From contig NC_039494.1 of assembly GCF_003590095.1 (NCBI RefSeq), forward strand, positions 9,052,001 through 9,116,000: a stretch of DNA of 64,000 bases, given 5' to 3'. Positions 34,412 to 48,700 of the stretch are shown in pieces (the stretch's first letter is position 1; the number at the start of each line of letters is the position of its first letter). A program made the position numbers and the translations under genes. The stretch is from Trichoplusia ni (Eukaryota > Arthropoda > Insecta > Lepidoptera > Noctuidae). A model generated the notes under the pieces. The model was not told where the DNA came from. It ran no database searches and worked only from the letters and a program-made list of their open reading frames with translations.

Positions 34412-36791
34412 ATGAGCGCTGCGGAGGAGAAGGGGAATAATAATGACGAAGAAACAGCCCTAAACGAAGATTTACTGAACTTAAATACAGAAACAAGATC
34501 TGAAAGTGAGTTACCAAGTATAAAATCCGCAATTCCTGAAGATGCTGTTGGCGGTATATCTAAGAATAATCTACTGTCACCTAGCAATGTCTTAGAAGAA
34601 AGCCTTGATAAAGAAATCGGTGATACAGAAGTTGAAAAAGCAAATGAAAACATAAATATAGACAAGAAAGACAAAGATCAGAATCTAGACTTTGGCACAG
34701 GAAGCGGTGATACAGCCAATGAAGCTAAAGAAACTATAATTGATAGAAATCCTGCTATCACATCTATGGATATGTCCGTAGACTCAACAGATGCTGATGA
34801 TATGGAATTAAAATGGGATGAAGATGATGATGACGAAGGTGATGAAAATAATACTAATGTTGATCAACTCACAGAAGAACAACTATTACAAGATGATACT
34901 AGTAATACTGAAATGACTAAAACTATTGTTAAAGATAGTGAAGTTATTGATGAAACTATTTTGGATTCAGACTCAAATGCAGAGAATTCTGAAAATAGAG
35001 AAAAACCTGAACAAAATAGTACAGAAGAGGTTTTAGACAGTGAAGAAATGGAGAGCATAGACACTGGTAAAAGAGAAGTAGAAAATGATAAAGAAATAGA
35101 CAAATTAAATACCGAAAGTAGTCTTGTCAAAGAAGATAGTCAAGAAAAGACAGAGGAATTGGCACTTTTGTCTTCTGATAGTCTAGTTGAGGAACTTCTA
35201 GATGATGATAAAGATATAGATCTAGAAGTAGCAGAAATTCAGAAGATAATAGAAGATACAAGAACTAAATGCAATACTGATGATGATGACAAACATACAG
35301 AATTAATTGATGATGGTGATGATTTAAGTAAAGAAAACGAAGAACGTTTATTAGAAACAGATAATAGTCCAATTGACAAAATACCTGAAACTGAAATGGA
35401 TGTGTCTATGGATAATATAAATGATGTTAATGAAGAAGAATTACTAAAAGGTAATGAAAAAGAAGTTTTAGATGATAGTCAATCTAAAACAAGTGAAGAA
35501 ATTGTTGAGGAGAATAAAAAAGCAGTTACAAATGATGAAATACAAGTTTTAGATGATGATCAGAGCAAAATCAGTGAAGAAATTGCTGAGGAAAACAAAA
35601 AAGAAGTTATGGATGATGAAAAACAAGTTTTAGATGAAGATCAGAGTAAAATCAGTGAAGAAATTGCCGAGGAAAACCAAAAAGAATTTATGGATGATGA
35701 AAAACAAGTTTTAGATGAAGATCAGAGTAAAATCAGTGAAGAAATTGCTAAGGAAAACAAAAAAGAAGTTATGGATGATGAAAAACAAGTTTTAGATGAT
35801 GATCAGAGTAAAATCAGTGAAGAAATTGCCGTGGAAAACAAAAAAGAAGTCAAAAATGATGAAAAGGGAGTTGTGAATGACAATAACCAGGACGAAATAA
35901 GTGTAGAGTTACACAAAGATGATGAAAACCAAGCTATGAATGTTGATAATACAGTTAATGATCAAACTGAAAATAATGATCAAGAAACTACTACTTCAAA
36001 TGAAGATAAAACAACTGATGATGATCAAAATAAAATGGATGATGAAAACAGTCAAATGCCATCAAACTTGACTGAAGAAACTATTGAAAAGGCAGATCAA
36101 ACTCCTGAAACCTTAGATACAAGTGATAAACTTGATTCTAATACTCCGAACGAAAAAGAAAAAATAGAATTAGTACCAGAAAGTAAATCCAATGAAAATA
36201 TAGAGGAAAATACAATTTCAGATGAGGATAGACAAAATACAATTGACCAAAACGCAAAATCAGTTAAAAAACTACTAGATGACTTAACAAAGGGAGATGT
36301 TATTGAAGAAACTGAAAAATGTGAAATAGAAACTAAAATAAATGATGAAAATAAAGAATTAACCAATTTAACAGCTGATAGTAGTGTTGAAACAGAAGAA
36401 AAAACTAAAACGAATGAAGAATTACAAGAAAAACATGAGAAAGAAATACCCAAAGCCAATACAATAGAAGGAGACAGAAAATCAAATATATGTCTAGAAG
36501 ATTCTCCTATTCGTGTGAAACAAGCTCATAGTCTGCACAAACCTGACGCGATGCTAGAAATACCTTCACAAGACTTAATTGATATTGACGCAGAACTGTC
36601 CATGAATTTAGAGCAATCGGATATTCTAGACGCTAAGAGTGATAAAGATGTTGGAAAGAATATAAAAGATATTGTTGAAGATGTAGAGAAAGAGAAAGAC
36701 AGAAGAAAGGATGGAGTACAAGAGACCGTTGAAGAAGGTATGGAGAGGATGTTCGCAGATAATCCTGTTGTAAAAGATACAGATGTTACAG
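34412..36791 (+). CDS. egg: eggless exon 1: 793-codon acidic N-terminus
   Basis: A single long exon of extreme Asp/Glu/Asn/Lys/Ser/Thr content, with almost no Cys, Trp or Tyr. It is predicted to be disordered. It has AT-rich codon use, unlike the GC-rich exons of the catalytic half (for example 49930-50114). It ends at a good donor (ACAG then gtgagt) in phase 1, which fits the acceptor at 37315. The frame stays open 27 codons into the intron, into a repeat-D copy, which is accidental. It contains the 81-bp minisatellite. It is linked to eggless by frame and by the lack of a stop or promoter-like gap, not by homology I can recognise. Confidence 0.85.
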
Positions 36792-39700
36792 GTGAGTTTA
36801 ATTTTTTCTTTGTTTCCATGTTTTTATACACTCACTTTTCTTGTTTGTTTGTCGTTCCGGTTGGATTTTTGTAACACAATTTTAAGGCACTTCCCGATAA
36901 GCTAGCAGGCTGCAATTTTCAGGCTAGCTACAAACCCGATGACAATGCAATTCAGTGACATTTAAAAACGGGTTTCTAAATTTTATAAATATATTTGAAA
37001 AACAAAACTAACAAACAGACATATTTACGTCTTCATTCCTTTACATAAACAATATTTAAGGCACATTTAAAGCCGTAATCCATTCCAGAAAGAAGTTTCA
37101 TACAAAGTTTGACCCCCATCCATTACCCACCCTTTCAGACCTTTTTGTGTGAATCTGTGTTTCAAATTTCATTACAATCAGTTGAGTCGTTTTTGCGTGA
37201 AAGCGGGACAGTCACACAGACATACATTCGCGTTTATAATATTAGTATGGATTTCTATAAAACCGTATTTATTAGTTAACATTACTATAAAAAAACCTCT
37301 TTAAATATTTCTCAGACATAAAAAGCAAGGACACCCAACAAGCGACCCTCATGGAAACTGACCCCCACGACTTGCCGGAGATGACGGACAGCTTGGGTCT
37401 GCTGGCGGAGTCTGCGAGGGGGAGAGGGGATGATGAAGAGAACGATGATGATGATGACGACTATCGTTATGGTATGTTTTTTTCTATCAACTTCATCGGC
37501 CTTTTCCCAATAATGTTGGGGTCGACTTCCAGTCTAACGGGATTCAGCTAAGAACCAGTGTTTACAAGGAGCGACTGCCTATCTGACCTCCTCAACCCAG
37601 TTACCTGGACAACACGATACCCCTTAGACTAGTTCTCAGATATATCTTAAAATTTATTACGTTAATGTTTTTGAGCGTATGTAGAACTAAGAGAGACAGA
37701 CTGCATGGATAGCCGAGTGGTTGAGGTCGCCACGGCAAACCCACTGTGCGCAACGTGTCGCGGGTTTGATTCCCGCGTAGGACAAGTTTTGTATGATCAA
37801 CGAATGCTTGTCCTGAGTCTCTGTATCTTTGTGCATGTGATTTGTATGTTTGTGAAAACCCTCGCGACAGAAGGAATAAATTCCGTGCGGCGGGATTCGT
37901 TTTTATTTTAAGTTACATATGCAAAGTCACCCAGACTCAGGACTATCATTCGTGGATCACACAAACGCTTTAACGCTATCTTTTCGAGCTTATTTATGTA
38001 ACACTCTATGCCTCATACAAAATTACATGATACACTGGTCATTGAAAGAGAAAGGATAGAAAGCCTAAACCAGACTAAATCATCTTTTTTCCACTTCTAG
38101 AAAGCAGCAACCAAGTATCCCCAGACCAGTCGGACGACTCCAACGCCCCGCATTCAGAGACCGATGCGGTGAGAGAAACACAGAGCGAGAAAGAGATAGA
38201 GTCGCCGGGAGTGAGGGAGAGCGAGTTCCAGTTTACCATTTCTAACGTAGAGAGTACTTCTCCTGAGAAAGTCAGGAGGAAGGAGGTTGAGAAGAGAAAT
38301 GTGAGTTTGATCAGTTACTATACGAATTTGAAAGCCGGTTTCAATAATTACTTAATAGATTTAAAAAATCAAAATACCCCAGTTTTTAAATGTCACTCCA
38401 TTCTAGTTTTATCAAAAAAGGTCAGCCGTTTTTATAGTTGTAAATTGCATTGTCATCGGGTTTGCATTGCTATCGGGAAGTGACTCAAAATTGAGTTACA
38501 AAAATCCAACCGGAATGACAAACAAGAAAGTGAGTGTACAAAAACGTGGGAAAAAAAGAGGAGGTTTTTAATTCTCAAGTTTTTTTAGTTTTCATGTTTT
38601 GTTTGTTACCTTAGGACGTCAGACTGGATAAAACGGTTATTTTTCATCCTTACTTAATATTATAAATGTGAAAGTAACTCTGTCTATCTGTCTGTTACGC
38701 TTTCACGTCTAAATCACTGAACTGATTTTAATGACATTTGGTACAGAGATAGAGTAGACCTTGAGAAAGAACATAGAATAGGTTTTATCCCGGATTTTTA
38801 AAGAGTTCTCTTGGAAACGCGATATAACCGACCTCGACGCGGGCGAAGCCGCAGGCGAAAAGCTAGTTATTATATATTCTGCAAATAGGATATTAATTCA
38901 TCACTTTCACAGGTCTTTTTTGGGAACCCTGAAGTCGACTTATTTTTCCTTCTTTTATTTATTAGGCTACACCTGAAGTTGATGTTCCTATGCAAGCAGA
39001 ATCGGAAGCACAAATGGATGTTCTTGATCAATCACAAAACGAGGTAATGTTTAACAAGTTATTTATTTTTTAAACCTAGTTTTGCTTTCTATCCAAGGTT
39101 TTTTGGAAAAAACTCATTAATGGTTTAAGGTCGCCTTTTTATGTAAATTTATTATTATAAGTGTCTGTGTACAATAAATACAGGTAAGATACCGGTTTCC
39201 AGGTGTCGCTAGCTCTGAGGTCCCGGGTTCGATCCCCGGTCTGGTATAAATTCACATTTCTACATTGTCTCGGGTCTGGGTGTTTGTGGTACCTTCGTTG
39301 TATCTGAATTCCATAACACAAATGCTTCAGCAACTTACTTTGGCTTCAGAACAATGTATGTGATGTTGTCCGCATTTATTTATTATTAAATAATTTAAAA
39401 ATTGTTCTTAAAAACTATTTCTCTTATTATAAAAGGAGTGAATGTTGCGAGTCCATTTGAACGGTATTTTTTACCTCTAAAACAGTTTTTACCCAACTTA
39501 AAACAAAGGATATATTTAATTCTACAGCTGATTTTAATGACTACCATTGTAGGTTTCATTAGATCAAGAGAAACAAATGGATGTAGACACAGTCAAACTG
39601 TCAGACACATCTGACAATGAGGAGAAAGATCAGAACCAGCTTACATCAAGCCAGATGAAGGAAAGAGATGAAAAGACTCCAGGTAAAGTTTTATTATGTT

Positions 39701-42700
39701 GTTGTCTCTGTCCCACTGTAAGGCATTTTGTTTTGAGTCATAGCATTTCAGACTTACGCTGAAAAACTGGAATGGTTACACTAATTGGTTATTATACTTA
39801 AAAAATAAAATTAGTCCGTCAGTTAATTTCCAAAAACAGTTGAAATGTTATTTTGTAATAAATTGCGAGCATAAAAAGCATCAAGGATAGTCACGTCACT
39901 TGTCAGAAACAAGTGTACTGATAAGTGACGTCACACGTTTGTTTATGAGATATATTTCTTTATTTGTCGACAGTTAAAATTTTATTTTAGTAAATTATTT
40001 TAGTCAGATACAAAATTTGACTATATCTAAGTCTAATATCATAATCAATACATAATTAAATATATTTTTAGATCGAGAACCCAAGACCTCACCAAGCAAG
40101 TCGACCCCGATCCAACAATCGCCGTCCAAAACCTCACCGAGCAAGATCAAAAAATTAGAGATAAAAAAATTACTACCGAGTCAAATTGTCAATATAGTAG
40201 ATTTACAAGAAAGCAGTTCTGAAGATGGTAAGATGTCCATTGTAAAATAGCAGAATCGAGGCCCTGTTGGTCTAGTGGTTAGTGACCCTGACTGTTATAC
40301 CGGAGGTCGTGGGTTCAATTCCCACACAAGACAAATTCTTGTGTGATAAGAACTATCATTTGTTCTGTAATCTCATAAAGTTAAGATATAACCAGTATGG
40401 TCAATTATCTAACTTGTAAAACGATTGCAACTTGAATTCAAATATTTATCATTGTCCCATGTTTTTATACACTCACTTTTCTTATTTGTTTGTTTGTCGT
40501 TCCGGTTGGATTTTTGTATCTCAATTTTTAAGGCACTTCCCGGTAAGTTAGCAGGCTGAAATTTTCAGGGTAGCTTCAAACCCGATGACAGTGCAATTTA
40601 CAACTATAAAAACGTCCAGACCAATTTTGATAAAATTTTAATGGAATGACATTTAAAAACGTGGGATTTTTTTAATCTATTAATTTTTAAATTTATTTCA
40701 TCCTCCTTTCTGCGATTTACACTCCAAATTACAACTACCCTCAGAATTACAACCTCAGGAAGAGGACCCAGAGCCAACCCCCGAAGCCTCCCTCCCCCCC
40801 TCCCCGGACCCCACGGTGACGACCATCAACTTCCCGTCAGGCATCGAGGTGATGACTTCCGGCGGAACTACGTCAGAGCTCGTCTCTATGGAGGGAGAGA
40901 TCGTCGTTAGCATACCGATACAGAAGCCGCATCGACCTGTGAGTATGTTGTGTTAGTGTCCCACTGGTGGGCAAAACTGTTTAAGAGATTATATGGCCTA
41001 ACAATAAGCTCTTAACTAAGAAATATGTATTTCTAGTACTCATAGTACAAGTTTTAATCTGGTTCAGACAAGATGGCGTAGTGTGAATATTGCCCAAAAG
41101 CGTCGCGTGAATAGAAAAAGTTAGGTAAATTCTACTTCATTTGATTTCAGACTAGACTGAACACCAGTGAAGTGACTATTAAGACTGTTAGCAACACTGA
41201 ACCCATGGTGATACCAGAAACTAAGGTGAGATATTAATTATTTTAATACGCATAAAGCGCTGCGATTCGGATAATATTTGCAATTAAATACAAATAAAAA
41301 ATAAACTCTCCTTGCTATACACATCAGTCGCTTTACCAACTAAGCCCTAAGAATTTAAATTTGTTTATAGCACTGTGACACGTCTTATAACGAAAACGAG
41401 CGACATCTAGTGGACTAATGTTAAAACTAGCTAACACATTGACGTAATTGAGACTCAATTGAAGTCCGAGATATGGCGCAGGCCACTATTATTTTTATAC
41501 GGAAATAGCGCTGCATTCTTTTAATGTTTGAAATTAAAAATAAAACATACTTCAAACCTGACTCGAACCTGCGACTCCTGGCTATACGCACCACTCGTTT
41601 TACCGACGATAAGACGTGACACAAAGAACATATTCAAATGTCTCAAGGTTCAAGTTCAAAATTATTGCCCACTACTGGGCAAAAGCCTTTCCCATGAAGG
41701 GTTTAAGCATTATGTATTGCAACGCATTGCCATACACTGACACAAAAACGCGGATGACGCAGCACGGCGGTTCAGGTTTAGTCAGTAAGAGTCTGACACT
41801 ACCCATTTCCTCCCCCGAGGGAGCGGGTGTCCATGAGGATTACCCCGCCTAACCTAGATAAAAAAGAGGTTGAATTTTCAGATTGAATTATTTGTAACAG
41901 AACTAGTTTTCCGCGCGAAGTTTTCCTTTATTGTTTCTTAGTGGTGTATTTAAATAAAAAAAGACTAATCTTGGAAAAAGCACATTGCTACCTGCCTGTC
42001 CTGGGTTCGAACCTGTAATCTATTTCTCTACAAATCCGATCATAGTGCCGGAAGGCCATCACGACATTATTGTCTTAACTAATCTGTTTCTATTTATTTT
42101 ATTCTAGATAAACTTGCCACCGGAAACGCAGATCAAACCCAAGCTAGGTCTAGAAATATTCAGTCTAGATTCAGACGAAGATGAAAGCGTTCCTAAAGGT
42201 AAGTAATTTATAATTTATAATATTGGCAGAGATATGTGTTTCTAAGGAAAAAATGGGATGGAAAAGACATTACAAACGAATATAAAAAAAATATATATAT
42301 CAGGGTTGGACAAATAACTTAGTAAATAGAATAAAAACATTTCATAAAAATCGGTCTAGCCGTTTCGGAGGAGTATAGTAGCTAACATTATGACACGAAA
42401 TTTTTATATTTTAAATATAATCTATCATATTATATTAACTTCGCGTATCACAATGTACGAAATTGAACTCCTCCGAAACGGCTTGACCGATTCTCATGAA
42501 ACTTTATGTACATATTCCGTAGCTCTGACAATCGAACAACGTCTATTTGACATAACACTAAGAGCATTGTTTTTCCATTCATTCGTAATGTTTTTTTCTG
42601 TTCAATAAAATAAATAATAAATATTCCACAACTTTCACACAACGCCATCTATTCTCAAACTAAGCAGAGCTTGTATTATGAGTACTAGACAACTGATAAA

Positions 42701-45700
42701 CATACTTATATATTTCTAAATACATACATAATATAGATAAATTACACCCAGACACAGAACAAATGATCGTGCTCATCACACAAACATTTGTCCTGGGTGG
42801 GAATCGAACCCACAACCTCTGGTATAGCAGTCAGGGCCACTAACCACTAGACCAACAGGCCAGTCAATGGCAAAACAACGTTTGTTGAGACATCTGTACA
42901 GTGAGATACTGAAATATTATTATATTATTTACAGCGCCCTCACCGCAATCTCCAGAAAAACCTCAAACGCCAGAGCGTCGTATCAAATGCATGAACTATT
43001 CGTGCTCTAGTGACAATAAAGTACCATTCTTAGTGGCAGATGCCAGGGTCACCGCTTTCTATGAAGCCGGCAGGAAACGACGTACCATGGTGTGCGAGAA
43101 ATGTGCCAACGTTGTTTACAGTAGGGCTGAGGTAAGATTTCAAATTATTTTTTAGGGTTCCGCAGAAACGGAAACCTCATCCATCAACAGAAACCTGTCT
43201 GACGGACTGAACAGAGTTTTTTAGTCTTATTATATTATATATATATCTTATTGTGTAATATTTTGTTAGTTTTCTCTAGACAAATATATAATTTCTGGGG
43301 TAAAAATGTAATATTTTAAATACTAATCTTTCTCAGGAACTAATCGAAGGCATAAAAGATTTTACCCCACTGTTGGACCTGCAAATGAGCAACCAGTCCC
43401 ACGAGTTGGTGGAGATATCCGACTCTGAATCTGAGGATGAGGAGGAGGACCCTCAACCGGTCAAGGAGAATATTGGGGAGAAGACTGCCAAGTGAGTCAA
43501 ATACAAAGTCAAACTCTTTATTTCAATTAGACCAGTATATGGCACTTTTGAACGTCAAACAATTTATATAAACAATATTAAAAACTAGTGTCAGTCTGTC
43601 GGTCAGTCTGCTATTGAAGCTACCGCTCGTTCGGAAGGTAGATTCTCATGGAGAAGAACGAGCAAGAAACTCCATGGTTACACTTTTTCACTGCCATACA
43701 ATAATTTGGGTTACATTATTATGGTAGTAGACGCGACGGGATCGCGAGTCGAATTCGTTCGACTCGCTCGCCCGCCGCGTCTGCTCATGATTAAGGACTC
43801 CGGTTGGGTCCGAAACTAGTCGGGCTACCCCGATAAATACGCGTGAGTAAACCGTTACATCATTAAATAATGAATCAGTCTCACGATATTTATTATAAAA
43901 ATTATTATGGTTGCATTACATGAGAACGATGTAAAACCAATATTCGGTCAAACATTATAATACGACACGACTAAATGGTTCAGTTGAGCTTCTGTTTGTT
44001 TGTCGTTCCGGTTGGGTGATTGTAACCCGATTTTGAGGCACTTCCCGATAAGCTAGCAGGCTGAAATTTTCAGGGTAGCTTCAAACCCGATGACAATGCA
44101 ATTTGCAACTATAAAAACTGACAAAATCTTATAAAATTTGGCAATTTGTGGGTATTTAGATTTTTTAAATCTTTTTTTTGCATTATTTTGTAACAAGTGA
44201 GTTAAGTATAAAAATTGAATAAAGTTACCTAAAGATTAAAAAAATAAGAAAAAGAACACACAACCAAGTGTTATTACGATGAAAAATCTAAATTTAGTCC
44301 TTATAATTGTATATAACTCATTTTAAATTTGCAGTCTAAAGGGTTTTCCCGCCAATAATCGTGATAAAAAGTATATCCTATGTCCTGCTCCTTGTTCTAA
44401 GCTACCTCCCCACCAAATTTCAGCCAAATCAGTTCAGCCATTCTCGAGTTATGAATAGTATAATTAACACGACTTTCTTTTATACATATATTTGTATAAT
44501 GAATTTAGGTCCCGCCATAATACATTTTTCGCCGTATCCCCGGGTACACGATAGCGGTCATCACACAAACATGATCTGAATGGAAATCGAATCCACTACC
44601 TCCGGGACAACTAACCACTAGTCCAACGGGCCAATTTAAACTAACTTCTGTATTCGTTCTTTAGGTTTCTAGAAGAGAACTTGGCGGAGATGTTCAATAG
44701 TACTTGGAAGAAGTATGAACTCGACGCGAGGCTCAAAGAAACTCAGATCTTGCTGGAGGAGGAGATGGATCATATTGAACGTGAGTGGTACTTATAGTGA
44801 CAAGATTAATGGTACTCATATTCCTAGTCTGCCGATTATGTTGGGGTCGGCTTCCAGTCTAACCGGATGCAGCTAAGTACCAGTGTTTTACAAGGAGCGA
44901 CTGCCTATCTGACCTCCTTAACCCAGTTACCTGGACAACACGATACCCCTTAGTTAGACTGGTTGTCACCCACATTATAACGAGCCTTCTGGAACATACT
45001 CAAATAAAAAAAATATTTTTTAAATAAAATAGAGTATTATTACATAAGATAAAACAATTATTTCATTCAGACTTTATGGTTTAGTTCCATGTGGTTCAGG
45101 ATAGAGAATTGTGTAAGGGTTTTGGAGCCTTTGCCCAACTGTGGGACACAATGGGCTAGTTAAAAAATCAGACTCTTGACGCAATCGAGGGAAAGAATAT
45201 ATATTATTTATTCTCTAGAATAAAAATCGCTTGAGCCGATTAAAAGTTGTCAGTTTAATCATTTACTATCCTGGCTACTATTAGTTAGTAGTAGTTATAA
45301 TCTGTCTGTATGTGTGTCTAGGTGAGACAAAAGATCTAGACAACGTGTTCGCATCGTACCAGCAACTGACGGACACCTTGCGCCGCGACTTATACGCCAC
45401 GTTCTCACCCACGCGTGAGGAACTGCCCGTGTTGATTATAGTGGACAAGCCGGGGCTTAAGGTAAGTGGGCGCCCACTGCTGGGCAACCAGTAGGCGGGA
45501 TATCATTGTCCCAAGTTCGAAGATAATGCACGGATAGTCGAGTGGTCGAGGTCGCCACGCCAAACCCAATGTGCGCGACGTGTCGTGAGTTCGATTCCCG
45601 CGTAGATCAGGCATTTGTGGAAATGCTAGGTTTTGGTTTAACACGCTTTAATTAGGTCGACTTGTATGTGTGTAACTATGTAATCAAATCTAAGAAAACT

Positions 45701-48700
45701 AATTTTAAATATTTGTATGTTTTGTTGCAGTTTGTTGGACATGAAACGCATCATGTTGATTCGTTGGTAAGTTTTATATATCTATCTATCCATATATACA
45801 TATAAAAATGAATTTCTATTCGTTAGTCTCGCTAAAACTCGAAAACACCTGAACCGATTTGGCTCATTATAGTCTTGAAATATTTTTAGAAGTTCAGGGA
45901 AGATTTAAACGGTTTATAATTAGGGCGTAGACCACTATCAAAAATTAAATGATTATCTTCAAATTGAATAATAAAAATTATTTATGTAGCAGATTCGTGC
46001 CGAGAAGCGTCGAAAACCAATCACGAGTGAACAGCCAGTTAAACGACCCGCTATACCATTGGGGTATGCACCGTTGGATGATTCACCTAAAGTAAGTACT
46101 TAATAATATATTAATATTGAAATGAAACTACTTTTACGGATTTTATCGCGGTTTAATTTTAGATTTTAGTTCCCGACGTTTCGGTGTCTAACATTCGCTT
46201 AAACCTAAGGAACCAATATATTGATATCATCATCACCATCATCACCATCATCATCTCAGCCTATAGCAGTCCACTGCTGGACTTAGGCCTCTCCATAATT
46301 TCTCCAGCGCGACTGGTATATTGATATATTAATAATTAATAGATTTTAAAAAATCGAAATACCCAAGTTTTTAAATGTCCATTCAAATTTTATCAAAATC
46401 GGTCCAGCCGTTGTTATAGTTGTTAATTACATTGTCATTAGTTTTGAAGCTACCCTGAAAATTTCAGCCTGATAGCTTATCGGTAAGTGTCTCAAAATTG
46501 AGCAAAAATCCAACCGGAACGACAAACAAACAAGAAAAGTGAGTATATAAAAACGTGGGAAAATAAATTGTTGTTCGTTAGTCTCGGTAATTAATTAATT
46601 AAAACGGCTGAGCCGATTTGGATTTTTGACTTTTTTTCTATTTAATATTGAAAACAGCTTTAATAATTATTATTATTTCCAGGATAAGATAGTTCCAGAT
46701 ATCAGATTAGCTCAGTTAGAGGAAGACGTAAGTACAAAATATATTATTTTTTATTTTACTCTTTCAATACTACTTAATTCAGTTTTTAATTTAACCTTAA
46801 AATTGTACACTCGCACATAATTTATCGTCATTCAAAACAAACAAATTCAATTAAAATAGCTTAATAAGTTCGGGAGCTATAGTGCCACAGACAGAGAGAT
46901 TCGTCGAACTTACAACAATCCCTCTTTTTTGCTGTCGCATAAAAATATTGATTCCCAGTTGGTCATTTCTTTTTTAAAGTTGCATTATATTATATAGTAT
47001 TTACTTGCAAACTATAATAATTTCCAGAAAGACATATCAGTGGTCCGTCTGTCCATGGAGTTGGCCCCGGCCGACTTGCCTCCCCCGGGGACCATATCTC
47101 GCCCACCGCTGCGCGTGGGCATGCCGGTCTACGCGATGAAGAACGCCTTCGGGCCCTGGCTGAAGGGCCGGATACTGGAAATACAGCCGAGAGCACCTAA
47201 TACACCTGTAAGTGGTATTCTTAACCGATGTAAAAGGAAAGGCAGTTCTTGACGATATTTAGAAGTTCCTCTTTTTGTACCTATAATTTTTCGTCATCGA
47301 CTAGCTGTTTTTTGCTGCTTCGCCCGCGTATTTTTGTTTATACATTCAATAATTTATGTACACGAACAAAATAGTTAAAACACAATAATATAAATAAGGC
47401 TTATATGTCGGTTATAACTGCAAGAGCATTACCTTCCATCAAAAAGTCGGTAAATAAATTTGTTAATTCAAGGTATCAGCTACCTGCATACTAAATTTCA
47501 TCGAAATTCATCCAGCCGTTTAGGCGTGAAGGGGTAACAAATTGACACATTTGACGTCAAACAGCGTTTACATTATTTCGGAACCTCTTAAGACTTTTAA
47601 CTTGCTTGTTCAACTATAATGAAATATAACATTTTGTTTCAGAATTCATTCTCGGTGTGTCGCGTCAAATTCGATCACAAAACGAAAACCAACGCTAAAA
47701 TATTACCGGCGCGGTGCGTGGCCTATGCGGAACCCTCTGATGTCAGAATGACCATTGGTAAGTTAAAAATAATGATTTGAAACTTTAGATTTAACCGACT
47801 GCATAAAAAAGGTGGTAAAGTTTTAGTTTGTTTGGCTTAAAGATTACATCATTTTGATATGACATTGAGTATTTCAGAATAGGACAAAAAATCGAATTAG
47901 TCTCTATCCTAGCCTTTTCCCAACTATGTTGGGGTCGGCTACCAGTCTATCCGGTTTCAGCTAAGTACCAGAGTTTTACAAGGAGCGACTTCCTATCTGA
48001 CCTCAACCCAGTCACCTGGACAACACGATACCCTTTAGTTAGACTGGTTGTCAGATATCAAAGCTTCTGACTACCTGTAACGACTTTCAAAGATGTAAGA
48101 ATAACAACCGGGAGCCACAATTTAACGTGCCTTCCGAAACACGGAGGAACTCGTTATGACAAAGATGGTCACCCATCTACGGACCAGCCGCGTCTTTGCA
48201 GTCATATATGGAAGAGGGGTCTTACAACCGGCACTAAAGTTACTGACTAGTGACGTCACATATTGTATAATATTTTTCTTTGCTTATGCGTACTAATGCC
48301 TCTTTATGCAATAGAAATTTTAATAAGGCACTTCAATATCAGGATTTTCGTTTTTTTTTACATTCATTATTAAATGATGTAACGGTTTACTCACGCGTCT
48401 GCTCATGAATAAGGACTCCGGTTGGGTCCGAAACTAGTCGGGCTACCCCGATAAATACGCGTGAGTAAACCGTTACATCATTTAATAATGAATCAGTCTC
48501 ACGATAGTTATTATTTTTTACATTCATTTAGGTAGTTAAAAATAGTAAACTTAGTACGACTTTTTCTGTAACGACTCTTTTTAAAAATGAAACCAAATTA
48601 AATAGACCACTAAAAGATTTCAGTCGTTTGTTTATTTAATATGTCTTTTTTATAAAAATACACACCAAGATTGTTTGCCCTTTTTTTAACTGACTAAGGC

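Noticed and set aside
34864..35130. Serine/leucine-rich open frames antisense to eggless exon 1 (also 34372-34674, 36097-36459 and 36526-36831).
   Set aside because: They are complements of the Asp/Glu/Lys codons of the real exon, with no splice or homology support.
36792..36874. Continuation of the eggless exon 1 frame to 36874.
   Set aside because: It passes a strong donor and enters a repeat-D copy; the next exon fits the donor phase.
41655..41865. GC-richer block with an open frame (AKAFPMKGLSIMY), considered as an exon.
   Set aside because: The text resembles a dispersed moth repeat (CCCACTACTGGGCAAAAGCC type, also seen at 57170) and no splice sites fit the eggless frame.
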